Assembly (NCBI RefSeq): GCF_030463565.1
Contig: NC_134648.1
Location: 72,866,513 to 72,930,512, forward strand
Length of the DNA: 64,000 nt
Reading direction: 5' to 3'
From: Pelecanus crispus
Taxonomy: Eukaryota; Chordata; Aves; Pelecaniformes; Pelecanidae
This document shows, piece after piece, positions 13,120 through 26,720 of this stretch (within the stretch, counting starts at the first letter, position 1; every line of letters starts with the position of its first letter). Position numbers and translations under genes: made by a program. Below the pieces are notes generated by a model, which worked only from the letters and a program-made list of their open reading frames with translations, was not told the origin of the DNA and searched no databases.

Positions 13120-15627
13120 TTACGAGGCTTGTGCCACCCCTTGTGCAGGAGGTGCCTGTGCATCCCAGGCACTTTAGCCATGCCACGCACACACTTGGGT
13201 GTGCATCTGCAGATGCAAGGTGAAGATGTTCACTCACTCTGACACAGCTGCAGCTACAGGATAAGCAGAAAATGAGGATAAATACCTAAAGCTCTCCATG
13301 GCATCTACACAAGATTTCTAGCAGGAAAAACAGGCCACACCTCGAAAACCCGCTTGCATAGCTGTCTTAGCTGCAACTGTATTGCCGCAGCTGCAGGGGT
13401 CACCAGCATGATGCAGAGGGAACTACATGGCCCCTAACATCGTCTCACTGTGTGTGGCTGAAAAATTCATTGGTGTTCATTACCGGTCCTCTCCCAACTC
13501 TTCTCTCTTCCCGTGGCCCCCAGTTTCCTAACGAGGTTACCCTTATTCAGCCCTTTACTCCATGCCCACCACAGAGGGCACCCCAAGTACTCAGGAGCTG
13601 TGAACTAAAGCTGTATCTTTCACAAGATAAATTTACATCTGATGCTCCAAGTGACACAATCCAGAGGCAGGCTCTAATCCCCATGCATTATTCTGCTTTT
13701 TCACAATCGTTCCTTGAAGAGAAGCCATTTATTGCAGAATCGGCACCGTGCTTGCATATGTGTGGCTGTGAGACCTGGGGAGCTGCGGGGCAGCCAAGCA
13801 CCATTGCTCTGCAGAAGCAGCTGCTCTGTCCACCTGAATCTGAAGGCAGAGCGGAGACCGAGACGTGTAGCCCTGTCCTGGCAGGCTGATGCACCACGTC
13901 ATCTTGCAGCTCTTTTCCATCTTTAACGTCCGCAGGTCTTCAAAGGTTGAGATTTCTCCTGGTGCTCAACAGGAGAGGACTGCACGTGCCTCAAAGGAAT
14001 GTATGTGTTTTGCCCTCACTACAAAAAAAGCTTTTTCTCCTAATCTAATGGAAACAGAGACGTTTTTGTAATAGGACCATGGGAATGGTATCCACAAGAA
14101 GCTCTCAGTTAACACCCATGCCCAATGCACAACCAACGGGTGATGCTAAGATCTACAACCACAGCATTTTCTCATAGACCAGACACTCATTTGTTATGTT
14201 CAGTAAGCAATACAAAATTAACATAACCTGTTTGAAACCCCCCTGCAGACATCCTTTCAAGCCAGAGTAAGCCCTTGCACAGCAGCCTCCAAGCCCAATC
14301 TCTCTCAGCTCCTGGACTGGTGCAGCACGGCATTGTGTCGAGGCAGTGCTCAGCACCTTCCCGAGCTGGCACAAGTGGTGCTCAGGGTGAGAAGGATGTG
14401 TGCCCCAAGTGCAAGGGCTTCTCAGAAAACCTGCTGCAGGATGACCTGCTATCGCAACGACATTGATATTTAAGGTCAGTAGAAACTGTTCTGATCAGCC
14501 AGTCTTGCCTATTATCTACAGCAAACGTGCCTGTTACCTTGTGCTTGCACTGCTCAAATCCTAACCTGTGGTCCAGCAGTATGATGTCTTTAAGGGGCAG
14601 CAACTAAATGCCAAGTAAAACTTTTAAAACTTTATGATTGACTATGATTCTAGGAACACTGTTTCAATGGCTGATTCCCTCTTAAAAAAAGAACATCATC
14701 TGTGTCCTGTGTCTACTCTGAATTTCTTTATAAAGCTTCAGCTTCCAGCTGTTGATGGGTGTTTTTTCCCCTACTTTTTTTTGCAGAATTTAAGGAGTCT
14801 CTCACAATAATCTTTCCGTGTAGGAATCTCTGGACTGTGTTCAAGTCAACTTTTAACCTTTCTTTTGTTAAGCTGAACACACCGATGGACTCTCACTGTA
14901 AGGCTGGCTGCAAGGAAGCATTAGGACACGATTATTTTGAGGCTTTCTGTAAGTAAGTGTCTCCCTTGGGATTAAGGAGTGGGCATGAGGCATACAGAGA
15001 GGGTCTAAAGTGGCACCTTCCTGGCTCAGCCCTTGTTTCTGCAGCGAGTCATTAGGCATACTGTCAATATTTAAAGCACTGTCTGTTTAAGGAAAATAAC
15101 ATTAATGGAGGAGGTGTTCACCACAGGAATGACATGATTACTTGACTGCTGTTAATGAGGGCTGAGGAGCAAACTGCAGCCAGATACTGGGTGAAAATGT
15201 TTCTGCTGCTTGAAGCCGAGACAGGGAGCTCTGAGATCAAGTTCAAACAGCTCATGGAGAGTCTCCTCTCTGCAGCATGAAAACACCAGAGCCAGAAAGC
15301 TTTAGGATGCTGCCAGAAGGCCATGGGCTTCAACCCTACCTAAAACACATCAAAGACCATCAAAGTCTTTAGTTGACTTCAGACAAGCAGCCACAAGACA
15401 CACAACATACCTGTCTGGAGACCAGACCGTGCTCCAGGTCTGCTTTTCCCATATCAGGATGAGAATAAAGCCATTGAATGTGCAGATGGACCATCCCTAG
15501 GCCCACCGCTCAGAGCAAGGAGGGATGGATCTGCCTTCAGTGGAGAAATTCTAGGTTTTACCCCAGAGTTTTGAAAGACAAAGGACTTGGGCAAAAGCAG
15601 ACATATAATATTATATTATATTAGACA
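13120..15627. other. Intergenic; no gene seen
   Basis: Unique DNA. The longest frame (145 codons at 13452-13889) has no recognised motif. Nothing else stands out. Confidence 0.55.
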
Positions 15628-15855
15628 TATAGAAGAGGGTTTTTTTGTGATAAGGGTGGGGAAACGCTGGCACAGGTTGCACAGAAAGGTGGTAGATGCC
15701 CTATCCCTGGAAACATTCAAGACCAGGTTGGACGGGGCTCTGAGCAACCTGGTCTGGTTGGAGATGTCCCTGCTCATGGCAGGGGGTTGGACTAGATGGC
15801 CTTCAAATGTCCCTTCCAACCCAAACCAGTCTGTGATTCTACGATTCTATGATAT
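15628..15855 (+). mobile_element. CR1 fragment, second subfamily
   Basis: The body reads GGTTGGACGGGGCTCTGAGC and ends GTCCCTTCCAACCCAAACC with a degraded ATTCTATG tail. This 3' UTR type matches the copies at 31703 and 45539 and differs from the other CR1 group here. The 5' end is degraded. Confidence 0.85.
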
Positions 15856-16204
15856 CACTGAATAAATAAAAAGGCGTGCAAAAGATTAATAGTTCAACAC
15901 TTTGCAATTCCAGAGTTAATCTTATAAAAATGTCTTAGTGTGAGGTTTTATGTTGAAGACAAATTTAAAGAAACATCTTCAGTTACTATTACTTAATCTG
16001 AAATCAATACATTGCTTACATGAAATAGAATTAAAGACTACTTTACAGTTGTCTGATTTCATTCCTCAATAATAAAAATTGATCCACCTTTCTTTGAAAG
16101 TCTGGGAAAAAACCCAGCACAACTGACTTTTTTCACCGATGCTTGTGTAAAACCTTTACCTGAAATATCACAAAATAACTATTAATAGTAATTAACTCTG
16201 ACTG

Positions 16205-16392
16205 GGTCAGGTACTATAATGCACACTATAAGGCAGCTCCTGCCCTTGGGATTTTACTTTTCAAAAATGATGAGGGAGAACATTAGATGAGTATGAGCAT
16301 CTTCTCAGTGAGAAACTGAGGCATGGATTCAGTGCATGGCCATGCTCCTTCAGGGAATCCCTGGTAGAGTAAAACTCATCCCAAACCCACAG
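16205..16392 (+). mobile_element. MIR-like SINE relic
   Basis: The order GGTACTATAAT, then GCTCCTGCCCTTGGGATTTTA, then GAGAAACTGAGGCATGGATT, then GGGAATCCCTGGTAGAG follows the layout of old tRNA-derived amniote SINEs known from turtles and crocodilians (CTCCTGCCC, AACTGAGGCAC, TGGCAGAG). The match is by memory and eye. Confidence 0.45.
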
Positions 16393-19300
16393 TGATTTCC
16401 AGCGAAGTGAGGAATACCCTAATAGTGGTTAAGGCTGGTGGAAAACCTGTATACCTGAGGCTAGTTAAAACTTCTCAATTTAAATGACAGTAAATGAGTG
16501 TCTGTCTCTTGGATAAGCCATTTGTTGGATAAGAATCCTGAAAAAGCTCACAAACTTCATTCTGGACTTTCAATGCCAGTAAATATCTCAAGGCTGCTCT
16601 CCAGATAAGTCAATGGGAAATGTAAATGCAACATCATGAAGCTAATTCTGAATCAGATCCTCCACATGGGGAGATTAATGAGCTTAGTCTTCATGCTTTG
16701 GGCTACTCTTCATGCTTTGGGTTTCTACATCTCCGCTTTCTTGAGTGTTCCTCTGCAGAGAAGCTGACACTGAACTTTGCTACACATGCCTGGCGGTGGG
16801 CATCAGGACGGAGGATCTGAAATCTTGATGAGGCAAAATGCTGGGTGTTCCGCTAACGTTGCCGTCATGTGGCAGTGCTTGAGATCTCCAAAGCCCTTGC
16901 TTGCTGATAAGAAAACACTGAAAACATCCACTTATAAACCACACTTCAAATAGGAAAAAGTGGCAATTTAGATTCTTGCTCTTTCTGCTCTTTGCAGGCT
17001 ATGCCGCAGAGGCAACTAAACAGTTAAGGCTGTGATTTAAAGTGGCGCAGTAGATGTGCATCCTGAAAACCAGCGAGTCCAGCTACTTCTGTGCTTGAGT
17101 TGTGCTATAATCGATGGGTAAGGGTGAAACATGTACAGGTTTAGCTGAGAAGGGGCAGAGCGACATGCTTACAACACAGCATTGGGGGTGACTGGAGCCG
17201 GCAGAAAAGCCTTGTTTGATTGGAAGTGGTACCTTTGACTTGGCCTATACCGGGGACGGAGAAGGCACCACAAAGCACAGCTCTGCAGCGGGGAGCCATG
17301 CCCCCGGCTGACAGCACACGGAAAACAGCTAGAGCCAGGGACAGGCTCAGCACTTAGGTGAAATAATTCATTAAGCAGTGACGAACGGTATGACAGACCC
17401 GTGAAGAAAGGAAGATAACCAGAGTGGAAATGTCTGATAAATGGGAGGAAACATGACTATGAAATGTGTCCCCTGGTGCCACCGGTGGTGCCTGACAGCG
17501 ATGCCAGGGAAGGCGGCAGAGCCCCAAGGACAAAGTTAGCGCTGCCCACCTGGAGCCACCAACCGCGGACCCGTTGTGCTGAGACCAGGTCGTGCAGCTG
17601 AGTTGCAAGATGTCCCTTCTGGCTCTGCCGTGGAGAACGCACAACCTCCAGCAGAAAGTAACATAAATACATCAGATCGATTTCCTTGAACTAGCACAAA
17701 TCTATGAAGTCAGAAAAGCCACACTGATTTACTTCCCGTGAGGAAATGGCCAATAAAGATGATGTTTAATCACTGTCTCTCTCCTGCATGACACGCAAAT
17801 CATTCTCTGTTACCCTCACACTGCGACTAACAGCTTGGACTTGTCCACAGCCCCTTGCAGGAGCCCAGACGTGAGAACGAGAAACGTCAGCATTGCCTAT
17901 ATCGCTGTCGATCTGCTCCAGAGGGCGACTTCCCTTGGGACAGGTTTCATTTTACACTGTAATTTGGCTTTAATCTCCCACCCATACTCATTGCTTTCCC
18001 TTTTCTGCTGTGTTAACACCTTCCTAACCCAAAGCCAGGAACGCCCATGGCCAGCTGCAGCCTGGCTGAGAGAGGGGCTGTCAACGAAAGATCGGGTTCA
18101 CATAAGGGGAAAAGCAGAGCGAGATGCTGGACCCTCGGGGGACTCCAATTGCTGGAGCCCCCATGGGTGTCTCCATCCTCTCCCATGTCTCCATCCATGT
18201 GGGCAGCTCTCAGCAGAGCCAGGTCACTGATGAGGGGGCTGCAGGGGCCCTCCAAGGGCTTTGCATTCCCCCGTTGGCCTCATTTTTGAGCCTGTGTCCA
18301 TCGCCTTCTTTGGGCTTGGGGCAGATGAGCTCCTCCTTCAGCTGCCAGCTCAACTCCATGAGTCCTCCCTGGGGCCGCTGGCACCCAATTAAGGCATTTT
18401 CAAGACTCCCAATGTTTGTCTGAAAGAGAACAGAGCCTGTCATCTGGAAGGGTATTCGAGCGAACCTCTTTCTGATTTGGTTTGGCTGTGCCTGATGGGG
18501 AGTTTGGATGGGCAGCTATGGCCATCTCCTCAGGGACTGAGACCTTCATGTGGAAAAGAAAAAAAAACCAGCACAGGACCCTGAGATCCCACAGAAACCT
18601 TACTCCACATCTATTTTCCTTTTTGGTATCAAACACAGAAGCAATTTTCTCTACAGAAGCAATTTTCCCTTTCAAAACCAGTCCTCTGTTTCCTAGACTG
18701 TATGGGAATTTGGTGTCACATTGTGACTCTGGAGTTTCCATGTGCACATCCTTGATTTCACCCAGTTGAACACACATTACTAACCTGAGCTAATTAACCC
18801 AAAATAAAATCTTACTGAAAACAAAGCTGTTCCTAGTTTTCAGAGGAACCTACCAAGTCAAGGAGCAGATTATACCTGTGTTGGAACAGCGGACAAGTTT
18901 TGAACAATTTTCTTTTACCAAGTGACACCTTAAACCACCCAGTGGAAAGGGTCACACCAGAACACCACTGAGTTTTGAAAACATAGCCTTCCCTAAATGA
19001 GAAATAAAATGCATCAGTTTAGCACTCCTCCAGGGCCCATACCTTCTTACGCCACCAAACGCAGTCATGTTCAATCAAGAGTCTGTAGTCTCAGCCCACT
19101 TTTTGTAACACCTTCATGAAGCCAGGCACTTCATTTAGGGTGTGTACTGTGTTTTCACATATTCCCTATACCCCTACCTATAGCTTTGACCAGCTACATG
19201 GCAGTAATAACTAGAGAGCCATGTCTTACCTGTATTTCACACTAGGATAGCTAATGCTCCTTGGTGCCTAATAGTGAAGGCTTGTCTCTTTGGGGCTGTG

Positions 19301-20024
19301 CAAAAATGCCTCTGGGAAGAGGTACAAAAGCTAAAAACTGCCTTGTCTTCACTAGAATCTTAACTGGAGTAAAGTCAAGAGCACTGTATTCATAGTAAAG
19401 ACAAGTCCTTCATCATCTGCTTGTAGCGTGGTACTTACAACATCAAGAGGTAAAAGCATTGGAAATTGGTGCAATCAGTTCCCAGAGCACAAGCCTTAAC
19501 ACAGTAAAGGGAAATAACAATAACACAAAAATAAATTGCTACAGTTACAGCTGTTTTATTTCTCTCATATTGGTAGAAATTTAATATCCCACAAGAGCTA
19601 TTTAGTTGTTTGTTTTAAAGTTAACTTTGTCCTTTAGGAAAGAAATTGTGAAGAAACTGTGTAGATTTGTTCAATATCAGAGAAACATAAATCTTCCCTG
19701 CTTAAGCAGACAGTCAATGGTCCCTGCTTCTCCTGCAACCAGCATGGAGGCTCTCTTGAAGAGCGTTGCTCATGCTGTCTCATGTACTATACTTAAATGC
19801 AGAAGAAAAGCAAAAGCTCCTATGGGAAAACCGTCCCATGTGCAATGCTGTTGTCCAGTGTACAAAGCAAGAACCAGACACTGGGATGCTGCTACTCCTA
19901 CCTGCAGGACGAGGAGCCCTGAGCTGTGTTGGAACAGAGCTGTCCCGTCTGAGCACTGCGGGTACCCCATGTACCTGTTGGCGAGAAACTCTGCAGGACA
20001 TAGGACACCCTGGGAACAGCAGCT

Positions 20025-20350
20025 GCGTTCTCAGACCAAAGGTCCAGCTAATCCAGTGTCCTGGCCCTCATGGTGGCCAAAAGTGGATGTCCAGGGAAGA
20101 GTATAAACACGGGGAAAACGCATGTTATCCTTGCCTGGGTACTCCACCCTCCAGCCATCTGCAACTCAGGAACTGAACAAGAGGTAGTGTCTGTGTAGCT
20201 AGTGACTCTCAATGAATTTCTGCTCCATTAATTAGCCCAGTCTCCCCCTAAGCTGTGTAGTCTCCTTCTGGAGATTTAAACACTAGCAGAAACCCATTTC
20301 TCCTGTTGGTTTTTCCATGAAACCTGTCTCTCCTTGATAGACCTCCAGCG
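20025..20350 (+). mobile_element. Ancient LINE-like relic
   Basis: TCAGACCAAAGGTCCAGCTA followed by ATCCAGTGTCCTGGCCCTCA and GGTGGCC matches the phrase ACCAAAGGTCCATCTAGCCCAGTATCCTG found in old amniote repeats, and CAATGAATTTCTGCTCCATT matches its later TGAACTTCTCCTCCATGAA part. I cannot name the family with certainty. Confidence 0.4.
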
Positions 20351-20932
20351 TGAGCCAAAGGAGGTTGGACTTTGTGCTTCAGACAAGCACATTTAAGGGA
20401 AAAAATAATGTAAATTTTATCATACAAAGAAAATCAGCATTATGGAAAAAATATCCAGTGGAAGACAGCCTGAGTGGCTCTCACCCACAGGTGCCCTTTA
20501 TTTTGACATGAGCTCGGGGTACTGATCCTTACAACAAATTCTTCCTGCCATTTGGGACTGCATTAAGTGGTGCCTGACTTCACTTCTGTGCCTTTCCCTT
20601 CCTTGCCTTTGCTCATCTTGTGCGTCCTGAAAGTGAGCACTCGCAGCAGGGTAGCCTTTTGCTAAGGACTTGCCCTTGGATCATCTCTGTCCCATCTTTG
20701 TGGGTTTAGAGGAGCCTGTGCACCTCAAGGCCCTCTGTTCCCACCTCCCCTCCACTTTGCTTATGCCCAAATGCTGTGAGAAGATGATGCCGTGCTGCGG
20801 TACTGCTTTACAGATCCCAGCGCCGATTCGAGTCTGTCTTTAGCTTTGTGGAAATACTTTCAAGAACAAGTAGCCAGAACTTTTACATCTACAAAAGACT
20901 GCTGTAAACAACATTTATAAAATGAGAGACCA

Positions 20933-21099
20933 TATTATCCCTGGAAGCATTCAAAAAATGGGTAGACGTGGCACTTTGGGACATGGTTTAGTCTAGTCTA
21001 CCCTTGATTGATTTAGTGTGGACTTGGTAGTGTAGGTTAATGGTTGGACTGGATGATCTTAAAGGTCTTTTCCAACCTAAACGATTCTATGATTCTATG
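20933..21099 (+). mobile_element. Short CR1 3' fragment
   Basis: Only the last ORF2 codons (ATCCCTGGAAGCATTCAAAA) and a single 3' tail ending in CGATTCTATGATTCTATG remain. It belongs to the same group as the copies at 1475 and 38097. Confidence 0.88.
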
Positions 21100-21865
21100 T
21101 TCCTGCAAAGCACTAACCTGAAAAGATGCCACTGAGCACCCGCCACAGAGCCAGGTAGCCCGGACAGGACTGCAGCCGCCGGGTCACCAAGGAGGAGATC
21201 AGCACTAACAGGGACATGGTGTCACATTTGCACCCAACATTTATGACTTCTTTGCCACTGACTAGATACAATTTTGGTCCCTACACTGACAATCTCGTGG
21301 GTGTCAGGAGTGCATGAGACCTGGAAAATCTGCTTGTAATGAGACTCGAGATGGGTGTGTTTAGAGAAGACATAGAGGTGACTTGCTCATCATTTACAAG
21401 TACCTACATGTGACACATTTTCTGATGAGAGACGCTCTTTCATCCAGCAGGAAAAGGAATAATTAAGGTTAATATTTAGCACCCGGACCTGCAAAATTCA
21501 GACTTGAAATGAGGTGAAACTTTTAACAAGAAGAGTAGTTAGCCACTCAAACAATTTATTTAGTGGCTCTGACACCACTTGAAGGCCTTAAATCAGGTTT
21601 GAATACGAGATTGTGGGAGCTCTGGCATTAGCAGAATCTGCAGGCTTGATGCAGGCATTTTGGGCAAGGGGGTCTAACAGGGGAGGGAGATAACCCACAT
21701 CGTAAGCGAGCTCAGTTCAAGCTGAAGGTTTTCAAGTAGTGACTTCTCTGATGCCCCAAAGGGCACATTTTTAGCAACTTTAAACAAGAGGAAGTTTTAT
21801 ACAATACAATAAATATTTTAAAACAAAGACCTGCAATGCATCTAAGGGGCTTGAATTTTGAAGGG

Positions 21866-21880
21866 AAAAAAAAAAAAAAA
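21866..21880. repeat. A15 homopolymer
   Basis: Fifteen A follow GAAGGG in unique AT-rich DNA, with no associated retroposon recognised. Confidence 0.7.
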
Positions 21881-24800
21881 GAGTATTTTTCTGGGGTTTC
21901 AGCTCTTCAACAATACCCAAGACCAGAGAAAAATTTTTGCTGAAAAGTTCAGCTTCTGGTTAAATGTCACTATACTGGCAAATTTCCTAAAGGTCTTGGC
22001 CAGCTGGCTGCACTCAAGGTTTGTGATCCTTTGACCTTCAACCCTTTGGGATATTCCCACAATTTCTTTGTTAAAAATAACTAGCATTGATTTGCATCAG
22101 TTAAATACCTGGCTCCTGGTTTTGCCTTGCTTCTCTATGCAGTTGCACCAACTGTAATGTTACTTAGAATCAAAATTTTACACTCACTGATATGTGGCAG
22201 GCACATGCCAATAAAAGAGTTTTACCAGGAAAGATTATCCATCACTTTAAATAGGTCATGCATACACTTAGCATATGTTATATTAATTCTCTTACATGCA
22301 GCCAATCACACTGGCTAATTGAAAATTTCTGCAGTCACAACCAAAGAAAGTCATTCCTCTGATGATTAATAAGCAGGGAGTCTGGGAAAAGAGGAGAAAA
22401 AAGAAGCAGGGGCATGAAAGAGGAGCCAGACTTGGTGGGAAGTTCAAGAAGAGTTGCATCCTACAATGGACCCTCCAGTTGCTGGCGTAATTTCTGTTTA
22501 AAAATAAAGGTGCCGTCTCCATCTCCACCCTGCACCTGGCAGCCCTGAGCAGGGAGGGACCCCTCAGCATCTTCTCCCAGGTCCTGCCATCTGCTTGGGA
22601 ACATGAGCGCCGAGGATCAGACCCATTTCAGAGTTTAACACCTGCCAGGGCTCACCGAGGGGCCCGTGCGAGAAGTGGAGTGCAACACAGATGCCATCGT
22701 TGGGGACATGGTTAATGCATCACTTAGCATGAATTCAACCGGGACATTTATTCTTTCTAATCATGCCCATGGCTTTCTTCAGCTGGGTTAAACTCCTTTT
22801 TAATGCCAGGTATTTTTAACCGCTGCCCTTTGCAAATGCTGCACCAATGTCCTTGTTTATCAAATTTCAGGTCAGAACAAGTTTTGCTGAATTCTTAAAA
22901 ATGACAGAGCAAATGTCTTCAGCCTTGCTTGCTGACACACCACCACATTACATGTCTGCTTCCCCTCTGAAATATAGGAAGCGTTCCCCAGTCGCACTGG
23001 CAGAAATGGGAGATGAATCAATTCCTCTGCCTTCATTCGCAGGCGCCTGTAGTTGACTGTCAGGATGGGGCTCAGTCCTTCAAGAATTGATTAAGTCCCG
23101 TCCTGGCAATTACGCTCATGCACACACTTCCAACGTCACCGACCCAGGCTGTGTAGGCAATGTCTAGTTTGCTGCCAGCAGATCTGCACCAACTCTGAGC
23201 GCTCCTCCACCCCGTTGCCTTCCCTTCAGACTCTGAACTGTAATGCTGCAATGATTTACAGAGCAGCTCAGTATGGGAATACTTTTTTTAAGACACACTG
23301 TAACACCAGTTAAGGACAGATGGTCTTGCAGGGACGGGCTGAGTTTGTCGTTGATGTCTGCAAACCTCCTGGGCAGTCTGTCACTTGTTGCTTGCTACTG
23401 CAGCGGGTTTAAAAGCTGGAAACGCCTGTGCTTGGCTGTGTGCACAGCTCTGGGAGCCTGCGGGGAGGTGGCAGACCCGTGCCAGGGGGTGGCCTTGGGG
23501 ACCTGCCTTCCTCCGTGTCTGAGCAAGGTCTGGGGCTCTGGGACTGGCTTGACCCCGGGGGGAGCACCAGCACCTCTGCATTCTCTGCAGGACATGCTCA
23601 GACAGGGCACAGGTGACCAAAGAGCAGCAAAACAGGAGCTGTCAAGGGGAGCTGCTTCAGGTGTCCTTGCAGGAGCACAGGATAACAGCTCTGGTGAGCC
23701 AGGGATCAAATCACAGCTCCAAACTGTGAGTTTCCCTTTAACAACCGCAAACCCAGACTGAATGAAGCTAATAAACACGCTCCCTTCCTACCAGAGCGTC
23801 TCCCAGAAAGGTAAATCCCAGTTTGCATTTAAATCGTGCTCATTTCATGGAAATTCCCCCAAGAAGCCCCCGGCAGTGAGGAACTGCTTCCACCCACTAG
23901 ATCCGTGAGCATTGCATTGCTCCGGCGTCTCCCAGTGCACAGCACTTTTAGCAGACTGTGCCTGGTTTCCCCTGTAACGAGTACCAGGTCTAAATGAACC
24001 AAGTTTCTAAATGAACCAAGTTTATTCTGAGATGTTTTCATGAGCTGCTGCTTTGCATTTCCATTGCCTGCTGCTCCCTGTGAAGCTTGCCTTGCTTCAG
24101 CAATAATGTCATTTGGATATTAACTCACCCAGTGCCTACCTAGTGTCTCTCTTCATCAGCCAAGTACATCGTTCATGGCAAAGTTTTAATTAACGAAGCC
24201 AGAATTGCCCTTCAGTACGTTATTTCATTTCCTTGGTCCAAGTGAGGCAGCGCCCAGCTTGCTTTGTGCTTGGAAACATCTCCTGTCAACTTCATGGAGA
24301 GCTTTGCCTGTGTTGGCCCAAGGTACTATCAGAGAGGGCTGAATCCAGGATGCGATGTCTCAGCTGGAGGAGCTGTAAGAGGGGACTGGGGGTGTGGACA
24401 CAGGGCCTGGGCTGAGAATTGTGCTTATTTATGACAGCTGTTACATACCTCATTATGTGGGTCCACACATCTGAGCAGCTCTGTGATAGCCGCTCTAATA
24501 GACCATCAAAGAACAGTTTTGTTGTGACATTCAGAAAAATATTCTTCTCCACTGTCAGCAACCTCCTATGCTCTTCTTTGGCAGGCACACAGCTCCCAGA
24601 GTGCCCCGAACAGAAGTGGTATTTGCATTTTTACACGGCATGAGGATCAGCCGCTAAGGAGCGTGCTGCAGCCCACTCCCCAGCTGTTCTCTGCACATCT
24701 GCCTCCGCCTGCCAAGAGCGCGCTGCCGGAGGAGGGCACTGCCTCCTTTGCAAGAGCTTGGTGTTATTCACAGCAGAGCACAAGACTTTCAATTTTCATC

Positions 24801-26528
24801 TCAAGTCAAATCCATGCCAGAACCGCTTTCATCTGTGTGGCATTTTCTCCTCCCACCAGCTCCGCCATGGCTCCAGCTCTTGTCTCTCTGCTGGGAACGC
24901 AGCTGTCCTTCACACTCCCAAAACTGCCGAAGTCACGCGGCTGTAGGTGCGAAGTGCCACGTGCCACCACCTCGCAGCTTCCCTTGTTGAGTGGAGCCCA
25001 TCAACACGGCTGCCTGGAGCAGAGCCGGGCCACCCCTGCTCTGCTCGGAGCCTTTCCCGGGTGCTGCTGCTGGGAGACCCACACCCCAACCCACCTCCCT
25101 TCTCCAGCAACCTCACGCTGACTCCACTTCACGCTCCACCCAAAGCCCTAGGAGCTTGTTCATGTCCTGCTCACGGAGCTCAGCAGCTTCCGCACATGGG
25201 CTGGGGTGCTGGAGCGATGCTGAGACAGGCTGAAGACACTCCCATGCACAGCGCGTGCAACCCATCTTCATCGCAGCAGCTGGTTCATCACCTGGCTTAT
25301 AAGGAAGCATGGAGGTCAAGCCAAATTGGGGTTAACATGGTGATGGATGCCCTTGAACAAGCCCAAGGACCAACTACAGAGAGCCTGGTGGGAATGGGGA
25401 TGGCAGGTGCCGCTGCCACGCTGGCTGGGAGCGTTGCTGGCTCCGGAGAATACCAGAAAGTCCCCCGTGTTGTGCCACACAGTTTCATTTTAAATGATTT
25501 CTCTAACTGAGCCATTCTGTGCTGAACAAGGCTGTTGCTTTCTGCTGCTTTCAAGCGGTGCAGATTTAAAGCTATAAAATAATAACTGCATTATGGCAAG
25601 TGTGGGGTGGTAAGTATTAAAGCTCTTTAGCCTTTCCCCTGTAAGGGGATTGTTTAACAAAGACAGTTCCACTCACCACTTTACTCCATCTTTATACTAA
25701 AGGGTATCAGTAGACCAGAAAATTATTTTAGATTTCAAAGGAGCTTCATTTCTGGAAGGTGCCTCTGAGTTTTCTCATCCATAACCACAGAGAGGGAAGG
25801 TTTCTGAATGGCAGTAACAATCTGTTGCTGCATTCACTTCCAGAGAGATATAATACAGTGAAAGACATCCTTCTGACAAGACTCGCTGAGGAATAGCACA
25901 CTGAAAGCATTCAAGGCAACTGGGGAAGAAATGTGAGCCAATATTTCAACCAGGTTCCTAAATCATCGCGTTTTGGCAGCAGCATCAGCGGCACAAAAAT
26001 GAAGAGAAAACACAGAGACCTGAAATAGGTGGCGGCTTTAGGTCACAGCAAATTATTTAAATAGCCTCCTGTCAGAACTCCAGCTATTTATGCAAGATGG
26101 TATTGTTTCACTTCATAGTTTGTAACAGCTTATTACTCATGGTTGCATCATCGTTCCTTCCCCCTCCCCAACATGGGGAGCAGAGCCGAGGCGGGGGCTG
26201 GAGTCGTCCCCCGACCCCAGCTCCCAGGCGAGCGGCACAGCCAGCTAGGAAGCTTTCACCTGAGTAAACTTGATTTTGCAAGCCATGGGAGCAAGCTGGC
26301 TTTTCGGCAGAATCATGGTTGGTTTCAACTGCTAATAGCTCAAGAATTTGGTGGTTTTGATTCCTATTTAATCTCAGTATAATGAACATCACTTTTATTA
26401 TTTAACCTCCTTGTATTCTGCAGTAGATTTAATGTTGCAAAGCACAATTCATCAGTCCTGGAGGAGCGTAATATGCCTGAATGCTGTTACAAATGGTAGT
26501 AGAAGGGCCATGTTCTGGCACAGCCCCT

Positions 26529-26720
26529 CTAATTTATTTAGGTACTTACATGGCCTTCATTACCATAGTTACCTGAGTGCTATCGTTAATAAATTCATTA
26601 CCGTTAATGTGCTTTGTCTGATTTTACCCTGGGAGGGGAAGAAGTATTGTGCCTGGTTTGCTGAGAGAACTGAGGCCAAAGGCAGAGGGACGGGTTCAGT
26701 GTCATCTAGAAAGTCTCTAT
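26529..26720 (+). mobile_element. MIR-like SINE relic
   Basis: AATTTATTTAGGTACTTACA, TGGCCTTCATTACCATAGTT and ACCTGAGTGCT match, in order, the TATGGCCCTCATTACCATAG / TATCTGAGCACCT segment of a widespread amniote SINE. The downstream TAATAAATTCATTACC, GGGAGGGGAAGAAGTATT and GAGAACTGAGGCC parts fit the rest of it. Confidence 0.55.

Larger units (their letters stand above)
15856..20932. other. Intergenic with old repeat relics
   Basis: Apart from the SINE relic at 16205 and the LINE-like relic at 20025, this is unique DNA. AT-rich stretches (15880-16160 and 19440-19660) could be regulatory. A small tandem (AGAAGCAATTTTC twice, 18642-18674) is present. Confidence 0.5.
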
